A stretch of DNA of 64,000 bases from contig CP108521.1 in assembly GCA_035999765.1 (NCBI GenBank), positions 2,976,001 through 3,040,000 of the forward strand, given 5' to 3'. This stretch comes from Streptomyces sp. NBC_01231 (GTDB lineage Bacteria > Actinomycetota > Actinomycetes > Streptomycetales > Streptomycetaceae). The position numbers and the translations under genes were made by a program. This document shows, one piece after another, positions 16,965 through 26,347 of this stretch. The stretch's first letter is position 1, and each line of letters opens with the position of its first letter. The notes beneath the pieces were generated by a model. That model made no database searches, had not been told where the DNA came from, and saw only the letters and a list, made by a program, of their open reading frames with translations.

Positions 16965-16978
16965 TAGAACGCGTTCCA
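16965..16978. promoter_or_regulatory. KstR-type operator at the MaoC operon
   Basis: TAGAACGCGTTCCA matches the mycobacterial KstR consensus TNNAACNNGTTNNA at every fixed base. It lies 106 bases upstream of the MaoC start and 13 bases downstream of the predicted -10, where a bound repressor would block initiation. Confidence 0.75.
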
Positions 16979-16991
16979 GTCCGGCGCCCCC

Positions 16992-17020
16992 TGTATAGCT
17001 GAGCGCTCCACACTTGTGAA
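16992..17020 (-). promoter_or_regulatory. Predicted promoter of the MaoC-ADH-SDR operon
   Basis: On the minus strand TTCACA (17020-17015) and TATACA (16997-16992) are spaced by 17 bases, close to the main sigma-factor consensus. Confidence 0.55.
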
Positions 17021-17025
17021 GACTC

Positions 17026-17040
17026 CTGACGAGGCGTCAG
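17026..17040. promoter_or_regulatory. Palindrome CTGACG-AGG-CGTCAG upstream of the MaoC promoter
   Basis: A perfect 6-base inverted repeat with a 3-base centre, five bases upstream of the predicted -35. Near-copies occur at 35812-35826 and 45024-45038, also at promoters with KstR-like boxes. Confidence 0.6.
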
Positions 17041-17147
17041 CTCGGGGTGTCGCGGGCAGTCGGCCCGGCATGCCGTGACATTTGTCCCGTCGGAGTCCGT
17101 ACAAGCGCCTCTGCCGTGCGGCACGGCTGGTCCGTAGCGTCGACGTC

Positions 17148-17330
17148 ATGACAGCGACAGAGCCCACCGGACCCTTCATGGGGTCGGTCGAGACCCGGAA
17201 GTCCACCACCGTCCCGCTGCCGCCCGGCCTCGATGAGCCCGAGGCGGCCACGCGGTGCGCGCCGCCTGGTTGCCGGGCCCTCGGTTCATACGCTGTGCTG
17301 TCGTACCGGCGCGATGCCGGGAAGCTCTGA
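17148..17330 (+). CDS. Doubtful small open frame of 60 codons
   Basis: ATG at 17148 stands seven bases after TAGCGT, which fits a Streptomyces leaderless promoter. The product begins MTATEPTGPFMGSVETRKS and contains CAPPGC, but I recognise no family and see no membrane segment. It ends 13 bases before the histidine kinase. It could be a short leader, a remnant, or not coding at all. Confidence 0.25.
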   Translation: MTATEPTGPFMGSVETRKSTTVPLPPGLDEPEAATRCAPPGCRALGSYAVLSYRRDAGKL

Positions 17331-17343
17331 TCGGGGGCGGGAC

Positions 17344-18774
<1,431 letters not shown>

Positions 18775-18849
18775 GGACGCGGACGTGCCGCTGCGAACGC
18801 CGCCGCACCGCTCCGGTCCGGTGCGCCCACCCCGCTCTACGCTTGGGCC

Positions 18850-19491
18850 GTGAACGAGATGCCCCGTGAGCGCCGGCCCGCCAAGTCGATCAGGGTTCTA
18901 CTGGCCGAGGACCAGGGGATGATGCGCGGGGCTCTCGCCCTGTTGCTCGGGATGGAGGAGGACATCGAGGTCGTCGCCCAGGTGGCGGCCGGGGACGCGA
19001 TCGTGGACGCGGCCCTGACCCACCGCCCGGACATCGCGCTCCTCGACATCGAACTCCCCGGAATGAGCGGCCTGGACGCCGCCGCCGAACTGCGCGAGCA
19101 GGCGCCCGACTGCCGGGTGCTGATCCTGACCACGTTCGGCCGGCCCGGCTATCTGCGGCGGGCCATGGAGGCGGGCGCCGCCGGGTTCCTCGTCAAGGAC
19201 GGTCCCGTGGAGGAGCTGGCCGTGTCCATCCGCCGCGTGCTGAACGGCGAGACCGTGATCGATCCGGCGCTCGCCGCGGCAGCCCTCAGTGCCGGACCCA
19301 ACCCGCTCACCACCCGCGAGCGCGACGCCCTCAAGGCCTCGGCGGACGGCGCGACCGTCGCCGACATCGCCGTCCGCCTCCACCTCTCGGAGTCCACGGT
19401 CCGCAACTACCTCTCCTCCGCCATCGGGAAGACGGGCACCCGCAACCGCATGGAGGCGATGCGGGAGGCCCGCCGCCAGGGCTGGCTGTAG
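18850..19491 (+). CDS. NarL/LuxR-type response regulator
   Basis: A protein of 213 residues. The receiver domain (14-130) has acidic Glu20-Asp21, the phospho-acceptor Asp66 in LLDIELPG, Thr in ILTTFG and Lys in FLVKDG. A GerE-type HTH follows (about 150-205): LTTRERDALKASADG, IAVRLHLSESTVRNYLS. It is the partner of the kinase 75 bases upstream. TACGCT lies six bases before the GTG, so a leaderless transcript of its own is possible besides co-transcription. Target genes are not evident; the MFS gene at 19840 is next on the same strand. Confidence 0.93.
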   Translation: MNEMPRERRPAKSIRVLLAEDQGMMRGALALLLGMEEDIEVVAQVAAGDAIVDAALTHRPDIALLDIELPGMSGLDAAAELREQAPDCRVLILTTFGRPGYLRRAMEAGAAGFLVKDGPVEELAVSIRRVLNGETVIDPALAAAALSAGPNPLTTRERDALKASADGATVADIAVRLHLSESTVRNYLSSAIGKTGTRNRMEAMREARRQGWL

Positions 19492-19839
19492 AGCGGGCGC
19501 ACCCCGCAGCCGCCTTCGACCGGCTCTCCGATTCGGGCGGCGGCGGAAGTCGGCGCCGGACCGAGCGGACCACCAAAGCCCCCCTCCCCGGCGCCGCGCG
19601 GTCAGGGTTTCAGCTCGACTACGACCGCCGGGCGAACGCAAGCTCGGGAGACACGGCACACGGCGTCGTTCGCCGCCGGAGATGAGGCTGACGCAGAGTC
19701 AGTTCTTCATGAGTAGGTCAAGAATTCGTTAGTACGCCAAAGCATCGGAATAGTTGCCCGGGCGCACGGGGTTCAGGCTGCACGTATCCCGCACGGTTCA
19801 GCCGGCACAACCTCTCCCCAGGCCTGGAGGCCTCACTCA
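19492..19839. other. Intergenic region upstream of the MFS gene
   Basis: About 350 bases without a gene. The only structure I see is an imperfect dyad TTCTT-N12-AAGAA at 19703-19724, in a locally AT-richer stretch that could hold the MFS promoter or an operator. Confidence 0.4.
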
Positions 19840-21579
19840 ATGACGCACTCGTCGACCGACCAGCCCGCACGCAGGGTGAGCGGGGCCGTCGTCCCGGTGC
19901 TCGCGTTCGCGGGCATCGTGGTCGCGGTGATGCAGACCCTGCTCGTCCCGGTCATCAAGGACCTGCCGCAGCTGCTGGACACCGCGCCCAGCAACGCCAC
20001 CTGGGTCCTGACCTCCACCCTGCTGTCGGGCGCCGTCGCCACGCCGATCATGGGCCGCCTGGGCGACCTGTACGGCAAGCGCCGCATGCTGATCTTCAGC
20101 CTCGCGGTGATGGTGGCCGGCGCCCTGCTCAGCGCCCTCACCAGCGATCTGCTCACGATGATCGCCGGCCGCGCCCTCCAGGGCTTCGCGATGGGCGCGA
20201 TACCCCTCGGCATCGGTCTGATGCGCGACATGCTGCCCCGCGAGAAGCTCGGCTCGGCGATGGCCCTGATGAGCTCCTCGATCGGTGTCGGCGGCGGCCT
20301 CGCGCTGCCCGCCGCGGCCCTGGTCGCCCAGCACGCCGACTGGCACGCCCTCTTCTACGGTGCCGCCGGCATCGGCGTCCTCGCCATCGTCCTCACCCTC
20401 CTCGTCGTCCCCGAGTCCCCGGCCCGCGCCGAGGGCACCTTCGACGTCCTGGGCGCGATCGGCCTGTCCGCCGGTCTCGTGCTCTTCCTGCTGCCGATCA
20501 CCAAGGGCAGCGACTGGGGCTGGACCTCCGGCACCACGCTCGGCCTGTTCGGCGCCGCGGCGGTCGTGCTCGTCCTGTGGGGCGTGATGGAGCTGCGCCT
20601 CAAGGCCCCCCTCGTGGACCTGCGCACCACGGCCCGCCCCGCCGTGCTCTTCACCAACCTGGCCTCGATCATGGTCGGCGTCTCGTTCTACGTCGTCTCG
20701 CTGGTCCTCCCCCAGCTGCTCCAGCTGCCGAAGGCCACCGGCTACGGCCTCGGCCAGTCGATGGTCACCGCGGGCCTCCTGGTGGCGCCGCTCGGCCTGA
20801 CCATGATGCTGACGGCTCCCGTCTACGCCCGGCTGTCGGCGAAGTACGGCCCCAAGTTCACCCTCATCCTCGGCATGCTGATCATCGCCATCGGCTACGG
20901 CGCCGGCCTCGGCCTGATGAGCGCCCCCTGGCAGAGCCTCGTCATCGCGGTGATCCTGGGCGCGGGCATCGGCCTCGCCTACTCCTCGCTGCCCGCGCTG
21001 ATCGTCGGCGCGGTCCCGGCCTCGGAGACGGGCGCGGCCAACGGCCTCAACACCCTGATGCGGTCCATCGGTACGTCGGTGTCCAGCGCCGTGGTCGGGA
21101 TGGTCCTCGCCAACACCGCGAACAACGTGAACGGCGTGGCGATCCCGACCATGCACGGCTTCCGGGTCTCCTTCCTGATCGCGACCGCGGCGGTCGCCCT
21201 CGGCCTGGTCCTCGCCCTCTTCCTGCCCCGCACCCGCCCGGCCACCAAGCCGCAACTGCGGGCCAGCAGCGAGGAGGACACCAACCTGGAGCACGCCGAG
21301 GAGGCGCTGCGCGGCTTCCGCGGGCGGATCCTGGACGCCACCGGAACCCCGGTCCCCCGCGCCAAGGTCACCCTGATCGACCTCCGCGGCCGGCAGGCCG
21401 GCGCGACCCTCTCCGCCGAGGACGGCAGCTACGCCCTCACCGTCCCGGCCCAGGGCTCCTACGTCCTGGCCGCCCGCGCCGCCGGTCACGGCCCGCTCGC
21501 GTCGTCCGCCACCCACGCGGGCGATCACCGACAGGTCGACCTGGACCTGTCGCTGCCGGGCGAGACGGTCCCCGCCTGA
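19840..21579 (+). CDS. MFS permease (DHA2-like) with C-terminal carboxypeptidase-regulatory-like domain
   Basis: A protein of 579 residues. The first 465 form a multi-helix permease. MFS motif A appears as GRLGDLYGKRR after helix 2, and GRALQGFAMGAIPLGIGLM and a GAANGLNTLMRSIG loop are present as in DHA2 drug exporters. After the last helix (LVLALFLPRTRP) there is an acidic linker (SSEEDTNLEHAEE). An 85-residue beta-rich domain follows: RGRILDATGTPVPRAKVTLI, ATLSAEDGSYALTVPAQGSY, AARAAGHGP. This is a carboxypeptidase-regulatory (transthyretin-like) fold, normally found outside cells but here predicted on the cytosolic side. Substrate unknown. A hairpin follows the gene. Confidence 0.88.
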   Translation: MTHSSTDQPARRVSGAVVPVLAFAGIVVAVMQTLLVPVIKDLPQLLDTAPSNATWVLTSTLLSGAVATPIMGRLGDLYGKRRMLIFSLAVMVAGALLSALTSDLLTMIAGRALQGFAMGAIPLGIGLMRDMLPREKLGSAMALMSSSIGVGGGLALPAAALVAQHADWHALFYGAAGIGVLAIVLTLLVVPESPARAEGTFDVLGAIGLSAGLVLFLLPITKGSDWGWTSGTTLGLFGAAAVVLVLWGVMELRLKAPLVDLRTTARPAVLFTNLASIMVGVSFYVVSLVLPQLLQLPKATGYGLGQSMVTAGLLVAPLGLTMMLTAPVYARLSAKYGPKFTLILGMLIIAIGYGAGLGLMSAPWQSLVIAVILGAGIGLAYSSLPALIVGAVPASETGAANGLNTLMRSIGTSVSSAVVGMVLANTANNVNGVAIPTMHGFRVSFLIATAAVALGLVLALFLPRTRPATKPQLRASSEEDTNLEHAEEALRGFRGRILDATGTPVPRAKVTLIDLRGRQAGATLSAEDGSYALTVPAQGSYVLAARAAGHGPLASSATHAGDHRQVDLDLSLPGETVPA

Positions 21580-21612
21580 CGTCCGGCATCCACGGGCCCA
21601 CGCCCACGGCCT

Positions 21613-21648
21613 CCGCACTCCCTGTCGCATGCGCGGCAGGGAGTGCGG
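21613..21648. terminator. Hairpin after the MFS gene
   Basis: A perfect 12-base-pair stem, CCGCACTCCCTG with CAGGGAGTGCGG, and a 12-base loop, 34 bases after the stop. Confidence 0.75.
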
Positions 21649-21719
21649 CAGCATGGGCAGCCCACGCACCCACACGCGCACAGTCCCGTTCACCCTGAGG
21701 ACCGACCGAAAGGACCCCC

Positions 21720-22373
21720 ATGCCCGCGGTCCCCAAGCCCGAGATCCTGGCCGCCTTCGAGGCCGCGAAGGGCTTCATGCCGGTGCACGAGGGGCTCGCC
21801 CTGTACGCGGCGGCCGTCGAGGCCGGGCGGCTCGGGCTGCCGCTGCTGGAGGTCGGCACGTACTGCGGGCGGTCCGCGATCCTGCTGGCCGACGCGGCGC
21901 GCGGGGCCGGGGTCGTGGCGCTCACCGTCGACCACCACCGCGGCAGCGAGGAGCAGCAGCCGGGCTGGGAGTACCACGATCCGGAGACGGTGGACCCCGA
22001 GCTCGGCGTGATGGACACCCTGCCCACCTTCCGCCGCACCCTGCACCGGGCGGGACTTGAGGAGCACGTGGTCGCCCTCGTCGGCCGCTCGCCCCAGGTG
22101 GCGAGGGTGTGGGGCACTCCCCTCGGCCTGGTCTTCGTCGACGGCGGCCACACCGACGAGCACGCGGGCGCCGACTACGAGGGCTGGGCGCCACATGTCG
22201 CCGAGGGCGGACTGCTCCTCATCCACGACGTGTTCCCGGACCCGGTCGACGAGTTCACCGGCCAGGCCCCCTACCGCGTCTACCTCCGGGCGCTTGAGTC
22301 CGGCGCCTTCACGGAGGTCTCGGCGACCGACTCACTGCGGGTGCTGCGGCGAACGGGGACGGGCCGCCCCTGA
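21720..22373 (+). CDS. Class I SAM-dependent methyltransferase
   Basis: A protein of 217 residues with a SAM-binding motif I, LLEVGTYCGRSAILLADAA. A strand-4 region VFVDGGHTDEHAGADYEGW is typical of the Methyltransf_24 type. GGLLLIHDVFPDP gives the post-motif region. The substrate is not apparent. CTGAGGACCGACCGAAAGG upstream gives a moderate ribosome site. It stands between the MFS gene and the amidase, all on the plus strand, with no overlap. Confidence 0.88.
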   Translation: MPAVPKPEILAAFEAAKGFMPVHEGLALYAAAVEAGRLGLPLLEVGTYCGRSAILLADAARGAGVVALTVDHHRGSEEQQPGWEYHDPETVDPELGVMDTLPTFRRTLHRAGLEEHVVALVGRSPQVARVWGTPLGLVFVDGGHTDEHAGADYEGWAPHVAEGGLLLIHDVFPDPVDEFTGQAPYRVYLRALESGAFTEVSATDSLRVLRRTGTGRP

Positions 22374-22468
22374 TCCGCCCGCGCTGCGACCGACGCCTTC
22401 GGACCCCCGGTGCACCGTCGCCGTAGGTGTGTCTCCGGAGCTCGTGGTCGGCCCGTAAGGTGGCAGTC

Positions 22469-23431
22469 GTGTCGTACGTAGGCCCGGACTTCGATCCTCC
22501 CCAGCCCCGCCGTTCCCGGCGTCGCCCCCTGACGGTGGCGGTCGCCGCGCTGGTGCCGGGAGCGCTGCTCGGCTGGCTGGTGTACGAGACGGTCGGCGGC
22601 ACGGGCGGGGACTCGAAGGCGACGGTCCGGACGCCCTCGTCGTCGAACGCGCCCGTCTCCCCGACGGTCTCCGAGCCGAGGAAGGCCGACGGCAACGGCA
22701 ACGGCAAGCAGCCCAGTCCGACACCGCGCACCACGACGTCCGCGCCCGCCGCGTCCGGCCCGCTCAGGGGCAAGGTGATCGTCATCGACCCGGGGCACAA
22801 CCCGGGCAACTTCAAGAACACGGCGGCGATCAACCGCAAGGTGGACATCGGGACGAACTCGAAGGAGTGCGACACCACGGGGACGGCCACCAACTCCGGT
22901 TACGAGGAAGCCCGGTTCACGCTGGACGTCGCCGACCGGATGCGCGCGATCCTCCAACGGCAGGGCGCCACGGTGAAGCTGACCCAGGACGGCGACCGGC
23001 CCTACGGCCCGTGCGTGGACGAGCGGGCCCGGATCGGCAACGAGGCGCACGCGGACGCCGTGGTGTCGATCCACGCGGACGGCTCGGCGGTCGGCAACCG
23101 CGGCTTCCACGTCATCCTGCCGGGCAGCGTGCACGCGGGCTCCGCCGACACCCGTGCGATCGTCGCCCTTTCGCGGGAGCTCGGCGAGCGCGTCGCGGGC
23201 ACCTTCGTACGGGTCACGGGCAGCGCGCCCTCCAACTACATCGGCGGCGGCACCGGACTGGTCACGCGCACCGACCTGGGCGGTCTCAATCTGTCAACGG
23301 TTCCCAAGGTGTTCATCGAGTGCGGCAACATGCGCGATAGCAAGGACGCGGCATTGCTGACCAGTGGTGCCTGGCGGCAGAAAGCGGCGCAAGGGATCTC
23401 TGAGGGAATGGTGAGTTTCCTGCGCGGGTAG
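22469..23431 (+). CDS. N-acetylmuramoyl-L-alanine amidase, membrane-anchored
   Basis: A protein of 320 residues. An N-terminal membrane helix (PLTVAVAALVPGALLGWLVY, about residues 21-40) is followed by a Ser/Thr/Pro-rich spacer and an Amidase_3 domain from about residue 100. Zinc ligands and the catalytic residue fit VIVIDPGHNPGN, SGYEEARF, VSIHADGS and VFIECGNMRD. It cleaves the amide bond between muramic acid and the peptide stem of peptidoglycan, outside the membrane. I chose GTG 22469: TAAGGT seven bases upstream is a likely leaderless -10 and may double as a weak ribosome site. Confidence 0.92.
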   Translation: MSYVGPDFDPPQPRRSRRRPLTVAVAALVPGALLGWLVYETVGGTGGDSKATVRTPSSSNAPVSPTVSEPRKADGNGNGKQPSPTPRTTTSAPAASGPLRGKVIVIDPGHNPGNFKNTAAINRKVDIGTNSKECDTTGTATNSGYEEARFTLDVADRMRAILQRQGATVKLTQDGDRPYGPCVDERARIGNEAHADAVVSIHADGSAVGNRGFHVILPGSVHAGSADTRAIVALSRELGERVAGTFVRVTGSAPSNYIGGGTGLVTRTDLGGLNLSTVPKVFIECGNMRDSKDAALLTSGAWRQKAAQGISEGMVSFLRG

Positions 23432-23589
23432 TGATCAGCGCGCTGATCCGGGCGGACCCCCGATCGGGCGGACGATAGTGTCGTCCCTACGATGAGGGGC
23501 CACCCCCTGCGCTTCACACCAGGGCCTGAAGGCGACATGGTGACAGCGACGCCTCTACCGACGACGAGACGACCTACGAAGGACCTGAA

Positions 23590-24408
23590 GTGAATATCCG
23601 CTCCCTCACTAGAGGCGACGGCGTGGTGATCGGAGCAGCGGTTTTGCTGTTCATCGCGTCGTTCCTCGACATCTACGCGATCGACGGGGCCCCCGACAGC
23701 GCCGAGCTCCCCAACTCCTGGGAGAGCGGACCGGTCCTGATGGGTGTCGTCCTCGCGGGCGTCATCGGTGCCGCCCTTGTCGTCGTCTCCCACGGCCTGC
23801 CGCAGGTCCCCAAGGTGGTCGGCCTCGACCTCGGTCAGTTCGGCGTCGCCTTCACGGTCTTCGCCGCCTGGACCGCGCTCGGGAACATCTTCGACCCGCT
23901 CGGGGGCACGGACAACGTCGGCTCTGCTTCGGACAATGGTGTCAGCGCCGGCATCGGCCTGATCCTCGCCCTCATCGCGACCCTGCTGATGGCGGCGGCG
24001 GCCGTCGCCACCCCCCTGGTCCCCGCCCTCAAGGGTGCCCTCATCCCCGCCCCCAAGCCCGCCGCCCCGCAGCCCTACGGCGCCCAGCCCCCCGGCGGTT
24101 ACGGCTACCCCGGTGCCCAGCAGGCCCCGTACGGCGGCCAGCCGCAGCCGGGTCAGCCCTACGCCGCCCAGCCGCAGCAGGCGCAGGCGCAGCCCCCGGC
24201 CCCCGCCGCGGACTTCTCGCCGTTCTGGTTCGCCGTGCCGGTGCCGCGTCCGCTGTTCGCGGAGGACGGTTCGCCGACGCCGATCGCCGAACTCGCCCCG
24301 GGTACCTGGTACCTGGCCGTGGAGCAGCGCGGTCCGGCGCTGGTCGCGCAGACGCAGGACGGCCGTCGCGGCGTGCTGCAGGACACCACGGGGATCCAGC
24401 GCGGCTGA
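23590..24408 (+). CDS. DUF5336-type membrane protein with Gln/Pro-rich tail
   Basis: A protein of 272 residues. Four hydrophobic segments lie in the first 150 residues. A low-complexity segment rich in Gln, Pro, Gly and Tyr follows (about 155-205, GGYGYPGAQQAPYGGQPQPG). The conserved-looking C-terminal block is FSPFWFAVPVPRPLF, TWYLAVEQRG and GVLQDTTGIQRG. This layout fits actinobacterial DUF5336 proteins, whose function is not known. It is monocistronic between two hairpins. A dyad GGACGA-N5-TCGTCC about 115 bases upstream may mark its promoter region. Confidence 0.78.
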   Translation: MNIRSLTRGDGVVIGAAVLLFIASFLDIYAIDGAPDSAELPNSWESGPVLMGVVLAGVIGAALVVVSHGLPQVPKVVGLDLGQFGVAFTVFAAWTALGNIFDPLGGTDNVGSASDNGVSAGIGLILALIATLLMAAAAVATPLVPALKGALIPAPKPAAPQPYGAQPPGGYGYPGAQQAPYGGQPQPGQPYAAQPQQAQAQPPAPAADFSPFWFAVPVPRPLFAEDGSPTPIAELAPGTWYLAVEQRGPALVAQTQDGRRGVLQDTTGIQRG

Positions 24409-24431
24409 GGTCCCGGACTTCGCGTACGACC

Positions 24432-24463
24432 ACGGCCTCTCGCCCTTCCGGGCGGGGGGCCGT
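24432..24463. terminator. Hairpin after the DUF5336 gene
   Basis: ACGGCC with GGCCGT closes a longer imperfect stem containing CGCCC and GGGCG around TTCC, followed by TTGTCGT. It lies 23 bases after the stop. Confidence 0.7.
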
Positions 24464-24522
24464 TGTCGTACAGTCGCTGCCCGGACCGGTAACTGACACT
24501 TCGTCAGACTCCTGGAGGGCGT

Positions 24523-25533
24523 ATGCGGCTCGGGCTGGCACTCGGTTACTGGGGTCGTGGTCCCGCCGCGGACCATGTGGAGCTGGCCCGGGAGGCGGAG
24601 CGGCTCGGCTACGACTCGGTGTGGACCGCCGAGTCCTGGGGCTCGGACGCGTTCACCCCACTCACCTGGATCGCCGCGCGCACCTCACGGATCAGGCTCG
24701 GTACGGCGGTTGCCCAGATGGCGGCCCGCTCGCCGACCACCACGGCGATGCACGCCCTCACCCTGGACCACCTCTCCGGCGGCCGGATGACGCTCGGGCT
24801 CGGTCTGTCCGGCCCGCAGGTGGTCGAGGGCTGGTACGGGCGACCGTTCCCGAAGTCGCCGCTGACCGCCACCCGGGAGTACGTCGACGTCGTACGGCAG
24901 GTGCTGCGGCGTGAGGCGCCGGTGGAACTGGACGGACGTTTCCACCCCCTCCCCTACCGCGGCGCCGACGCCACGGGACTCGGCAAGCCCCTGAAGTCCA
25001 TCACCCACCCGCTGCGCCCCCGTCTGCCCGTCCTGCTGGGCGCCGAGGGGCCGCGGAACGTGGCCCAGACGATCCGGATCGCCGACGGCTGGCTGCCGTT
25101 GTACTGGTCGCCGAACCGGCCCGAGGCGTACGGGGACGCGGTGCGCGACCTGCCGGAAGGTTTCCAGGTCGCCCCGATGGCCCAGGTGCGGGTCTGTGAG
25201 GACGTCGCCGAAGGGCTGCTGCCCGTCAAGGCGATGCTCGGCTTCTACATCGGCGGGATGGGCCACGCGGCCCGCAACTTCCACGCCGACCTCATGGCCC
25301 GCATGGGGTACGGGGAGGAGGCCCGGCGGATTCAGGAGTTGTTCCTGTCCGGCCGTCGGGACGAGGCGGTGCTGGCCGTGCCGGACGCGTTCGCCGACGA
25401 GATCTCCCTGGTCGGACCGCGTGAACGCATCGCGGAGCGGCTTGAGTCGTGGCGCAAGGGCCCGGTGACGGACCTGCTGGCCGTGGCACCGGACCGGACC
25501 ACGCTGCGGGTGCTGGCGGAGCTGAACGGGTAG
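24523..25533 (+). CDS. LLM-class F420-dependent oxidoreductase
   Basis: A protein of 336 residues of the luciferase-like TIM-barrel family. It begins MRLGLALGYWGRGPAADHV, then has YDSVWTAESWGSDAFTP and RIRLGTAVAQM, and LGLGLSGPQVVEGWYGRPF in the middle. These are features of the F420 branch common in actinomycetes. It should transfer hydride to or from coenzyme F420; the substrate is unknown. CTGGAGGGCGT gives a good ribosome site. It is the last plus-strand gene before a convergent operon. Confidence 0.9.
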   Translation: MRLGLALGYWGRGPAADHVELAREAERLGYDSVWTAESWGSDAFTPLTWIAARTSRIRLGTAVAQMAARSPTTTAMHALTLDHLSGGRMTLGLGLSGPQVVEGWYGRPFPKSPLTATREYVDVVRQVLRREAPVELDGRFHPLPYRGADATGLGKPLKSITHPLRPRLPVLLGAEGPRNVAQTIRIADGWLPLYWSPNRPEAYGDAVRDLPEGFQVAPMAQVRVCEDVAEGLLPVKAMLGFYIGGMGHAARNFHADLMARMGYGEEARRIQELFLSGRRDEAVLAVPDAFADEISLVGPRERIAERLESWRKGPVTDLLAVAPDRTTLRVLAELNG

Positions 25534-25570
25534 GCGCGGGCAGGGTCTTCGGCGAACCTCGGTGGAAGCC

Positions 25571-26347
25571 TCAATGGAAGACGGACACCGGGTCCAGCGT
25601 CAGTTCCCCGGTCGCGCCGTTCCAGACGCGCACCCGGCCGAGGCAGGTGGCCGGGAACTCGCCCTCCGCGTAGTCCTCGACCCGGAACTCCTCGCGGACC
25701 CAGTTCTCCCGGCAGCTGATCCGCACCCGCGCGGCCGTCGTGCCGGGGCCGTAGCGGGCCCGCAGCACGATACCGCCGCCGTCCGCGCGGTCGGCCGTGA
25801 ACAGGCCGGTGACCAGGACGAAGTCCGACCGTACGGCGGTCAGCGGCGCCCCTGCCCGGTCCGGCGCGGCCCGCAGCCTCCTGGTGAGGGCCCCGTTGGG
25901 GTCGAGCCGCCCGGCGGCCAGGTCGGCCTCCACCACCCAGTCCCGCGCCCGCAGTCTCTCCATGATCAGGCTCAGCGCCTTCATCGGAGTGTTCTGCTCC
26001 AGGTACTCGACCACGCGTTCCTTGGTCTCGTCGTGCTGTGCCTTTCCGCCGGAGGCGCCGAAGCGGGCGAACACCCCGAGCCCACGGACGGTGGCGACCT
26101 TGGCGGCGACGGCCATCTCGTCGGTGTGGGGGATGCCGTGCATGTCGGCGATGTCCTTGACCCAGGTCTCGTTGACGTAGATGCACATGCCGGAGATCAC
26201 CGGCCGGTCCTCCCGGCGTCCCCGGTGCGGAAGTCCCCAGCGGGTCACGGCGTACTGGAGCAGCACGCCCAGGCACGCCACCGTCCCGAACCAGACGGCC
26301 ATCCACGGCCACCACAGGCTCCACCACTGACCGTCAATGACACCCAC
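25571..26347 (-). CDS. Hypothetical single-pass membrane protein of the SBP-VWA operon
   Basis: A protein of 258 residues with one membrane segment at about 8-34 (WWSLWWPWMAVWFGTVACLG), then a soluble domain. The soluble part has ETWVKDIADMHGIPHTDEM and a C-terminal beta-rich half (VLRARYGPGTTAARVRISC, ending LTLDPVSVFH). I recognise no family. It overlaps the VWA gene by 14 bases and is third in the operon, so it probably works with those two envelope proteins. Confidence 0.75.
   Translation of the reverse strand: MGVIDGQWWSLWWPWMAVWFGTVACLGVLLQYAVTRWGLPHRGRREDRPVISGMCIYVNETWVKDIADMHGIPHTDEMAVAAKVATVRGLGVFARFGASGGKAQHDETKERVVEYLEQNTPMKALSLIMERLRARDWVVEADLAAGRLDPNGALTRRLRAAPDRAGAPLTAVRSDFVLVTGLFTADRADGGGIVLRARYGPGTTAARVRISCRENWVREEFRVEDYAEGEFPATCLGRVRVWNGATGELTLDPVSVFH

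Larger units (their letters stand above)
16860..17147. other. Regulatory region upstream of the MaoC operon
   Basis: A gap of about 290 bases that holds, read on the minus strand, a palindrome, a good -35/-10 promoter and a KstR box in that order. The remainder, 17041-17147, shows only a possible leaderless promoter for the small frame at 17148. Confidence 0.6.

Noticed and set aside
14139..16967. Very long open frame on the plus strand opposite the SDR-ADH-MaoC operon
   Set aside because: It is the GC-rich antisense of three recognisable enzymes, with Gly/Val/Arg-rich sequence and no domain; typical of high-GC shadows.
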